Shown: piece after piece, positions 1 through 5,235 of the stretch
How positions within the stretch are numbered: the first letter of the stretch is position 1
Layout: the number at the start of each line of letters is the position of its first letter
Assembly: GCA_002692165.1 (NCBI GenBank)
Contig: NZJL01000030.1
Coordinates: 1-5,235, forward strand
Length of the DNA stretch: 5,235 bases
Source: Porticoccaceae bacterium
Lineage (GTDB): Bacteria; Pseudomonadota; Gammaproteobacteria; Pseudomonadales; Porticoccaceae
Reading direction: 5' to 3'
The notes under the pieces: model-generated
The model's database searches: none
What the model saw: only the letters and a program-made list of their open reading frames with translations
Told to the model about the DNA's origin: nothing
Made by a program: the position numbers and the translations under genes

Positions 1-2771
1 GCAAAAATGAATCATTTTCTATAGCCATACCTCCACCCAACGTAACCGGCACGCTTCACATGGGGCATGCTCTCCAATATGCGATCATGGATGCCATTGT
101 TCGCCGTCAGAGAATGAAGGGCAAAAATGTTCTGTGGCAGGTCGGGACTGATCATGCCGGCATAGCCACTCAAATGGTGGTGGAACGCATGTTAGCCAGC
201 CAAGGAAGTTCCGATCGCTTGACGTTGGGCCGAGAGAAGTTTATTCAAAAAATTTGGGGTTGGAAAGAGCACTCTGGAGACATGATAACGCGACAAATGC
301 GCCGACTCGGCAATTCAGTTGACTGGCGCAACGAGCGCTTCACAATGGATGAGAGCTTTTGCAAAAGTGTACGCGAGGTTTTTGTAAGGTTATATCGAGA
401 AAAGCTGATTTATCGAGGAAAACGCTTGGTGAATTGGGATCCAAAATTAAAGACGGCGATTTCTGATCTGGAAGTCGAAAATCGAGAAGTTATTGGTAAG
501 ATGTGGCACATTCGTTATCCCCTTTCTCATAATCATAAAACCGCAAATGGCAGCGATCACATAATAGTAGCAACCACCCGCCCCGAGACAATGCTTGGAG
601 ATACTGGTGTGGCCGTTAATCCTAAGGATCCAAGATACTCTAATTTAATCGGTTCGTCCGTAATAATCCCATTTGTAAACCGTCTAGTTCCGATTATAGC
701 TGATGATCACGCTCAAATGGATAAAGGCACAGGGTGCGTAAAAATTACTCCTGCACATGATTTTAATGACTATCAAGTAGGACAGAGACATAAACTAAAT
801 ATAATTAATATATTTACTGATACGGCACAAATTCGTCAATTTGCGAGTTGTCTCACAAGTGACGGTAGTGAGGATAATGAAATAAGTTCGTTTATACCTG
901 AAGAATATCGAGAAAAGGACCGTTTTGAAGTTCGAGAAATGTTAATTACAGATCTCTCAAGAGCAGGATTACTTGAATCAACGGAAGAAAATCTAATGAT
1001 CATTCCTTATGGTGATCGCAGCGGCACCATTATTGAACCAATGTTGACCAATCAGTGGTATGTGCGAGCAAGTAAGCTATCCGAACCCGCCATCAGAGCC
1101 GTAAAGGAAAAACAAATACAATTTGTTCCTGACCAATACCAGAATATGTACTTCTCTTGGATGAATAATCTTGAAGACTGGTGTATTTCTAGACAGCTAT
1201 GGTGGGGTCACAGAATTCCCGCGTGGTATGATGAATCGGGCAAAGTATATGTTGGAGAAAACGAACTTCAGGTGAGAGAAGAATTCGATCTGCATGACAC
1301 CGTCCTGATTCAAGATTCTGACGTTCTTGACACTTGGTTCTCCTCGGGGTTGTGGACTTTTGCGACACTGGGATGGCCGGACTCTTCACCACGACTTAAA
1401 GAGTTTCATCCTACTAGCGTCCTAGTCACAGGCTTTGACATTATTTTCTTTTGGGTTGCAAGAATGATAATGCTCTCCATGCACCTTCTTAAAGATAATC
1501 AGAATCAACCAGAAATCCCGTTTAAGACGGTTTATGTGCATGGTCTGATTAGAGACGAACAAGGCAAAAAAATGTCCAAATCGAAAGGAAATGTGATCGA
1601 TCCATTGGACATGATTGATGGCATCAGTCTTGATTCACTTCAAGAAAAACGCATTTCTGGCATGATGCAACCAAAATTAGCGAAAACGATTATTGCGCGG
1701 ACGGCACAGCAGTTCCCTGATGGGATAATGCCTCATGGTGCAGACGCACTGCGCTTTACTCTTTGCGCGCTAGCGTCGACTGGGAGAGATATCAATTGGG
1801 ATATGAAAAGGTTGGAAGGTTATAGGAACTTTTGCAACAAGCTTTGGAATGCCGCAAGGTACGTTTTAACAAACACCAAAGACCAAGACTGCGGGGAAAA
1901 CAGCGTCTTTGAACTCAGCGTGGCAGATCGATGGATCGTCTCTGCTCTACAACGCACAACAGCGCTTGTTAATGACGCCTTTGAAAACTATCGTTTCGAT
2001 CTGGCTGCAAATGCTTTATACGAGTTCATTTGGAATGAATATTGCGACTGGTACTTGGAGCTTGCAAAACCAGTAATCTCAGCTAAACACACGAGCGAGA
2101 AGCAAAAAACAGGCGCTAGAAAAACTTTACTTCAGGTGCTCGACGCCATACTGCGTTTGTCACATCCAATAATACCGTTCATCACCGAAGAAATATGGCG
2201 AAACGTTAAACCCGCGACTCGATTCAAAGAGCAATCGATCATGCTGCAAGCTTATCCATCAGTTAATAAAAATCTTTTGGATAAGAACGCAAATGATGAT
2301 ATCGCTTGGATAAAAACCTTTATCACGTGCATAAGGACAGTGCGTGCGGAGATGAACATATCACCGGGAAAAATGCTCCTCGCCATTCCCGTTAATGGAA
2401 ATAGCGAGGACAAACAGCGCATCGAAAAAAACCGTTTCATCATTTGTAGGCTCGCGAATTTGGAAGCAATAAACTGGGCTTCGCATGATGAAGAATTGCC
2501 GAGAGGCTTAACCACCTTTGCTAATGAATTAGAGATTGTGATCCCCATAACCGATCAGATCAACATTAACGAAGAACTTTGCCGCTTGGAAGTTGAAATA
2601 GCTAAAATAACCGAGGGCTGCAAAAAACTTAAAGAGAAATTAAGCAACAAAACTTTTCGCATAAAAGCCCCGGCCCATGTGGTCGAGAAAGAGGAAATTA
2701 AACTTGCGGATCAGCTGAGTATCATCAAAAAATTGACTAAAAGACAACAAGCCATTAAAGATTTAACTTAA
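1..2771 (+). CDS. valS: Valyl-tRNA synthetase, 5'-truncated by window edge
   Basis: This cytoplasmic class Ia aminoacyl-tRNA synthetase attaches valine to tRNA-Val and hydrolyses mischarged Thr-tRNA-Val. The frame is open from base 3 and shows 922 residues up to TAA at 2769-2771. The ATG at 60 is internal: the codons before it encode PPPNVTGTLH, which leads into the HIGH-type motif HMGH (57-68). E. coli ValS (951 aa) has about 31 more N-terminal residues, so the true start lies outside the window. Numbering from base 3, the editing-domain motif TTRPET is at residues 191-196 and the editing-site region PAHDF is at about 250-254. The Rossmann-fold segment DWCISRQLWWGHRIPAW is at about 392-408 and KMSKS is at 523-527 (bases 1569-1583). 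The helical anticodon-binding domain, including HPIIPFITEEIW, spans roughly 640-790. A Lys/Glu-rich C-terminal coiled coil covers about 858-922 and is typical of ValS. No key motif is missing. The gene converges on ihfB. Identification is secure; its promoter is not visible. Confidence 0.98.
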   Translation, partial: KNESFSIAIPPPNVTGTLHMGHALQYAIMDAIVRRQRMKGKNVLWQVGTDHAGIATQMVVERMLASQGSSDRLTLGREKFIQKIWGWKEHSGDMITRQMRRLGNSVDWRNERFTMDESFCKSVREVFVRLYREKLIYRGKRLVNWDPKLKTAISDLEVENREVIGKMWHIRYPLSHNHKTANGSDHIIVATTRPETMLGDTGVAVNPKDPRYSNLIGSSVIIPFVNRLVPIIADDHAQMDKGTGCVKITPAHDFNDYQVGQRHKLNIINIFTDTAQIRQFASCLTSDGSEDNEISSFIPEEYREKDRFEVREMLITDLSRAGLLESTEENLMIIPYGDRSGTIIEPMLTNQWYVRASKLSEPAIRAVKEKQIQFVPDQYQNMYFSWMNNLEDWCISRQLWWGHRIPAWYDESGKVYVGENELQVREEFDLHDTVLIQDSDVLDTWFSSGLWTFATLGWPDSSPRLKEFHPTSVLVTGFDIIFFWVARMIMLSMHLLKDNQNQPEIPFKTVYVHGLIRDEQGKKMSKSKGNVIDPLDMIDGISLDSLQEKRISGMMQPKLAKTIIARTAQQFPDGIMPHGADALRFTLCALASTGRDINWDMKRLEGYRNFCNKLWNAARYVLTNTKDQDCGENSVFELSVADRWIVSALQRTTALVNDAFENYRFDLAANALYEFIWNEYCDWYLELAKPVISAKHTSEKQKTGARKTLLQVLDAILRLSHPIIPFITEEIWRNVKPATRFKEQSIMLQAYPSVNKNLLDKNANDDIAWIKTFITCIRTVRAEMNISPGKMLLAIPVNGNSEDKQRIEKNRFIICRLANLEAINWASHDEELPRGLTTFANELEIVIPITDQININEELCRLEVEIAKITEGCKKLKEKLSNKTFRIKAPAHVVEKEEIKLADQLSIIKKLTKRQQAIKDLT

Positions 2772-2868
2772 ATCATATAGCTATCAACGCAGGTTATGTT
2801 GATTCCAAGCATTGAAAAACGTCGCTGAATTCTGAGGAAAAGGGGGATCATAACGAAACGTGGGATCT
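2772..2868. other. Convergent intergenic gap between valS and ihfB
   Basis: These 97 bp lie between the stop codons of two genes that face each other. I see no open reading frame of note. The only clear inverted repeat is ATCAAC (2783-2788) with GTTGAT (2798-2803), a 6-bp stem with a 9-nt loop. It has no run of T after it on either strand, so it does not fit an intrinsic terminator. Short homopolymer runs are present (AAAAA at 2814-2818, GGGGG at about 2842-2846) but they are not attached to a GC-rich stem. Termination here may be Rho-dependent or may use a weak, non-canonical structure; that is inference. Confidence 0.6.
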
Positions 2869-3153
2869 TTATCCGTAATTATTCACTCGATCACGAAGTT
2901 CTTTTCCAGGCTTGAAATATGGAACATGCTTTCCACTTAGTTCAACAGAAGAACCGGTTTTTGGATTCCTACCCAATCGAGGTGCACGATAGTGAAGTGA
3001 GAAACTACCAAAACCCCGAATCTCGATGCGATCATTATTTGCTAAAGTTTTCGTCATCCGCTCCAAAATCATGCGGATAGCCAACTCCACATCTTTAGGA
3101 GAGAGATGGTCTTGACTCGCGGATATTCTGTCTATTAATTCTGATTTCGTCAT
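2869..3153 (-). CDS. ihfB: Integration host factor subunit beta
   Basis: This is the beta subunit of the nucleoid protein IHF, which pairs with IHF alpha (ihfA, not in the window). The dimer bends DNA sharply at specific sites and serves in transcription, replication and recombination. The product is 94 residues, the same length as E. coli IhfB, and aligns without gaps. It starts MTKSELI and ends [10 protein letters not shown]. The DNA-binding core [18 protein letters not shown] is at 42-59. Glu44 and Arg46, which contribute to sequence recognition in E. coli, are present. The beta-arm motif GRNPKTG (61-67) carries Pro64, the residue that intercalates at the DNA kink. These features favour IHF beta over IHF alpha or HU. 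The start is fixed by the conserved N-terminus, although the ribosome binding site is weak: the nearest purine match, GAAG at 3170-3167, is 13 nt from the ATG. The gene follows rpsA on the same strand after 171 nt, as in E. coli, and probably has its own promoter in that gap as well as read-through from rpsA. Confidence 0.98.
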   Translation of the reverse strand: MTKSELIDRISASQDHLSPKDVELAIRMILERMTKTLANNDRIEIRGFGSFSLHYRAPRLGRNPKTGSSVELSGKHVPYFKPGKELRDRVNNYG

Positions 3154-3221
3154 TACGTTAAGGCTACTTCATTCTTACAAACTAATATAGTAAGTACGGG
3201 CGTATCAAAAGAGGCAATCTG

Positions 3222-3257
3222 CGAGCCCGATTCTATAAAATTTAACTTTTTTTTCAA
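3222..3257 (-). promoter_or_regulatory. Candidate sigma70-type promoter for ihfB
   Basis: On the minus strand a -35 box TTGAAA (3257-3252, 5 of 6 consensus bases) is followed after 16 nt by a -10 box TAGAAT (3235-3230, 5 of 6). The spacer is A/T-rich. The bases just after the -10 box read CGGGCTCGC (3229-3221), a strikingly GC-rich discriminator in an AT-rich gap, of the kind often linked to ppGpp/DksA-sensitive promoters. The predicted start near 3223 would give a leader of about 70 nt before the ihfB ATG. In E. coli ihfB is likewise transcribed from its own promoter downstream of rpsA. The box matches are seen directly; promoter activity and ppGpp control are inferred. Confidence 0.45.
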
Positions 3258-3324
3258 GTAAAATGTTTCAATAGTCAACAAAAATACGCCATACATATGG
3301 TCTTATTGTTCTCTCTCAACCAAA

Positions 3325-5001
3325 CTATTTATCCATCTGAGCTCTAATGAGATCACCTATTGTTGTAGGCGTTTCTGCAGCTTCTGCGTCTTGCTTTTTG
3401 TGAGCTTTTACAGCCGCTTTCTCTTCCGAGACATCCTTAGCTCTTACTGATAGGCTTATTGTACGGTTTTTTCTATCAACAAGAACTATCTTGGACTCTA
3501 TCTCCGCGCCCACATTAGTAACCAAACGAGCATCGTCTACGCGATCACGAGCCAAATCGGCTGCTTTTATATATCCCTCGACATCCTGTTCAAGAGTTAC
3601 GGTAGCCCCTTTTTGATCAACGTCCTTGATAATTCCGGTAACTATGGCGCCCTTATCATGAACCTCAGTGTAACTGTTGAACGGATCGTCGATCAATTGC
3701 TTAATTCCGAGCGAGATTCTCTCCCTGTCAGCATCTATACTTAGAACGATAGTCTCCACCTCTTCCCCTTTCTTGAATTTGCGAACCGCCTCCTCACCTG
3801 CCTCTGTCCAAGAAATATCTGAGAGATGCACCAGACCATCGATTCCACCGTCAAGACCAATAAAAATGCCAAAATCAGTAATAGATTTGATTTTACCGGA
3901 TATTTTTTCCCCTTTATCCATGCTCGAAGCAAAATCATCCCAAGGATTGGCAAAGCACTGTTTGATACCCAGGGAAATGCGGCGGCGCTCCTCGTCGATG
4001 TCTAAAACCATAACTTCAACTTCGTCACCTAGCTGGACTATTTTTGACGGGTGAACGTTTTTGTTAGTCCAGTCCATTTCGGACACGTGCACAAGTCCTT
4101 CGACTCCATCTTCTAATTCGGCAAAACACCCATAATCTGTGAGATTTGTAATCTTTGCCCTAGTTCTTGCCCCTTCTGGGTAGCGAGCTTTGATATCCCC
4201 CCATGGGTCTTCACCCATCTGCTTCATACCAAGGGAAACTCTGTTACGTTCACGATCAAACTTAAGAACCTTCACATCTATCTCATCACCAACGCTAATC
4301 ATCTCGGATGGATGTTTAATTCGTTTCCATGACATGTCGGTGATATGCAACAACCCGTCTACTCCGCCCAAATCGACAAAAGCACCATAATCAGTAAGAT
4401 TTTTAATAACACCTTTAAGAGAAGAACCCTCCTCTAGGTTTTCCAAAAGAGCATCGCGCTCTGCTGAATTCGCGCTTTCCATCACAGCTCGCCTGCTGAC
4501 AACAACGTTGTTGCGCTTCGCATCTAGCTTTATCACCTTGAATTCAAGCTCTTTGCCTTCAAGATGAGTAATCTCGCGAAGAGGACGAACATCCACCAGC
4601 GAGCCCGGAAGAAATGCGCGCAAACCACGGACGTCTACAGTGAATCCTCCCTTGACCTTCCCGTTAATAATGCCATGGACAACTTCATCGGCCTTGTGGG
4701 CGGCCTCAAGATCTATCCAAGATTCAGCCCGCCGTGCCTTTTCGCGAGACAATCGAGTTGCACCGAATCCATCCTCCACAGCTTCCAAAGAAACTTGAAC
4801 TTCCTGGCCCACGGATACGTCAATTTCTCCACTTTCATCAAAGAATTGATCAACCGGTATAACCCCTTCAGATTTTAATCCGGCATGCACTGTGACCCAA
4901 TCTTTATCTATATCGATCACCACACCGGTGATGATAGCCCCCGGACTCATTTCAACAGTTCTTAGACTTTCTTCGAATAATTCTTGAAAGCTTTCACTCA
5001 T
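3325..5001 (-). CDS. rpsA: 30S ribosomal protein S1
   Basis: S1 is the largest 30S protein. It binds single-stranded mRNA leaders, unfolds them and docks them on the ribosome, and is essential in gammaproteobacteria. The product is 558 residues (557 in E. coli) and contains the full set of six S1/OB-fold domains, at roughly 21-87, 105-172, 193-261, 278-348, 365-435 and 452-521. Domains 1-2 are the divergent ribosome-binding pair. Domains 3-6 carry the typical RNA-binding signature, for example [20 protein letters not shown] at 201-220, NLTDYGCF at 286-293 and [20 protein letters not shown] at 373-392. The stretch from 521 on is charged and Ala-rich and ends [12 protein letters not shown], unlike the E. 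coli tail. The start [13 protein letters not shown] matches the family N-terminus, and AAAGG (5015-5011) lies 9 nt upstream of the ATG. The stop is TAG. The gene sits 112 nt after cmk and 171 nt before ihfB, all on the same strand, which is the classic order. Autogenous control by S1 is known in E. coli and is plausible here. Confidence 0.99.
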   Translation of the reverse strand: MSESFQELFEESLRTVEMSPGAIITGVVIDIDKDWVTVHAGLKSEGVIPVDQFFDESGEIDVSVGQEVQVSLEAVEDGFGATRLSREKARRAESWIDLEAAHKADEVVHGIINGKVKGGFTVDVRGLRAFLPGSLVDVRPLREITHLEGKELEFKVIKLDAKRNNVVVSRRAVMESANSAERDALLENLEEGSSLKGVIKNLTDYGAFVDLGGVDGLLHITDMSWKRIKHPSEMISVGDEIDVKVLKFDRERNRVSLGMKQMGEDPWGDIKARYPEGARTRAKITNLTDYGCFAELEDGVEGLVHVSEMDWTNKNVHPSKIVQLGDEVEVMVLDIDEERRRISLGIKQCFANPWDDFASSMDKGEKISGKIKSITDFGIFIGLDGGIDGLVHLSDISWTEAGEEAVRKFKKGEEVETIVLSIDADRERISLGIKQLIDDPFNSYTEVHDKGAIVTGIIKDVDQKGATVTLEQDVEGYIKAADLARDRVDDARLVTNVGAEIESKIVLVDRKNRTISLSVRAKDVSEEKAAVKAHKKQDAEAAETPTTIGDLIRAQMDK

Positions 5002-5113
5002 ACAAATTTACCTTTCTTTAACTAACACTCGGCATTGCGAAGACCAGTGCTGGACTTACTTAGCCGTTTAAATCACTCATTTCGAGACATTATCGCTTAA
5101 AACACCAGCTGGT
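5002..5113 (-). promoter_or_regulatory. rpsA 5' leader with possible S1-autoregulatory structure
   Basis: This 112-nt gap between the cmk stop and the rpsA ATG holds no gene. In transcript sense it contains a 10-bp perfect palindrome ACCAGCTGGT (5113-5104) touching the cmk stop, then CCAGCACTGG (5053-5044). CACTGG (5049-5044) can pair with CC and AGTG (5032-5031 and 5029-5026), leaving a bulged G at 5030 and an 11-nt loop; this stem ends 10 nt before the AAAGG ribosome binding site. A purine-rich, unstructured segment (GTTAAAGAAAGGTAAA) then leads to the start codon. In E. coli the rpsA leader folds into hairpins that mediate efficient initiation and repression by S1. The pairings are seen by eye; a regulatory role is inferred. 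Confidence 0.4.
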
Positions 5114-5235
5114 TTACACCGCGAATAAACCCTTCAGCGAAACTATCTCCAAAAGAGTATTCACAACTTCATCGGCCGTCATACCAGAGGTATCTATCTC
5201 TACCGCATCTTCTGCGGGAATCAGAGGGGAAGCCA
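5114..5235 (-). CDS. cmk: Cytidylate kinase, C-terminal fragment (window edge)
   Basis: This is the last part of (d)CMP kinase, the soluble enzyme that phosphorylates CMP and dCMP with ATP in pyrimidine salvage and nucleotide pool balance. Only 39 codons plus a TAA stop (5116-5114) are visible; the rest lies right of the window. The fragment reads SPLIPAEDAVEIDTSGMTAD followed by a short helix ending SLKGLFAV. The segment of type PLxPAxDAxxIDT(S/T)GM followed by a helix is the characteristic C-terminus of bacterial Cmk. The fragment is too short to show the P-loop or CMP-binding residues. Its position immediately upstream of rpsA on the same strand agrees with the conserved cmk-rpsA pair of gammaproteobacteria, which supports the assignment independently. 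It is truncated by the window edge, with no sign of gene damage. Confidence 0.93.
   Translation of the reverse strand, partial: ASPLIPAEDAVEIDTSGMTADEVVNTLLEIVSLKGLFAV

Noticed and set aside
60..62. ATG at 60 as the valS start codon
   Set aside because: The upstream codons 3-59 are open and encode the conserved segment leading into the HIGH motif, so this Met is internal and the gene begins outside the window.
1189..1392. Antisense open frames within valS (1189-1392 and 2252-2548, minus)
   Set aside because: They overlap conserved ValS catalytic and C-terminal coding sequence, show no family resemblance and have no supporting ribosome binding context.
3164..3172. Mini-ORF ATG-AAG-TAG in the ihfB leader (minus strand)
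   Set aside because: It encodes two residues, has no clear ribosome binding site, and such triplets are common by chance; there is no evidence of a leader-peptide role.
3289..3300. CCATATGTATGG (minus strand) as an rpsA terminator hairpin
   Set aside because: The stem is only 4-5 bp and AT-rich with a loop of 2-4 nt; the short T-run after it (TATTTTTG) is offset. It is too weak to call a terminator.
3741..3953. Open frames inside rpsA in other frames (for example 3741-3953 minus, 3677-4054 plus, 4190-4390 plus, 4564-4878 plus)
   Set aside because: They lie wholly within the conserved S1 coding sequence, and their predicted products have low-complexity Ser/Pro/Ile composition with no recognisable domain, as expected of shadow frames.
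5089..5117. GATAAT (5094-5089, minus) as the -10 box of an rpsA promoter
   Set aside because: The hexamer matches 5 of 6, but no acceptable -35 box lies at 16-18 nt (GTAAAC at 17 nt matches only 2 of 6) and there is no extended -10 TG.
1..5235. A novel defence, mobile or biosynthetic system
   Set aside because: Virtually all the sequence is accounted for by four conserved housekeeping genes in standard context plus short gaps of 97-171 bp; no repeats, recombinase genes or unexplained coding capacity remain.

Overview
The window is a stretch of core housekeeping genome from a gammaproteobacterium with moderately AT-rich DNA (around 40% GC by eye). The assignment rests on the 94-residue IHF beta subunit (a proteobacterial protein), on six-domain S1 and ValS proteins that align almost without gaps to my recollection of the E. 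coli proteins, and on the gene order cmk-rpsA-ihfB. The S1 C-terminus (TIGDLIRAQ near the end) differs from the enteric tail and recalls Pseudomonas-like S1 proteins, so a non-enteric lineage is likely. I cannot name a genus.

Layout. Bases 1-2771 (+) hold valS for valyl-tRNA synthetase, lacking only about 31 N-terminal codons, which lie left of the window. A 97-bp gap (2772-2868) separates it from a convergent minus-strand cluster. Reading that cluster in its own direction, from the right edge: the last 39 codons of cmk (5235-5114), a 112-nt rpsA leader, rpsA for ribosomal protein S1 (5001-3325), a 171-nt spacer with a plausible sigma70-type promoter, and ihfB for IHF beta (3153-2869).

Functionally, ValS charges tRNA-Val and S1 recruits mRNA to the 30S subunit. 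Cmk recycles CMP/dCMP for nucleotide pools, and IHF beta pairs with IHF alpha (not in the window) to bend DNA. All the genes are intact where visible and carry the expected catalytic or binding motifs.

I found no mobile element, CRISPR array, tRNA or rRNA gene, phage trace or unexplained coding region, and no evidence of a novel system. The items worth a second look are regulatory: the rpsA leader, the ihfB promoter with its GC-rich discriminator, and the lack of an obvious intrinsic terminator between the convergent genes.
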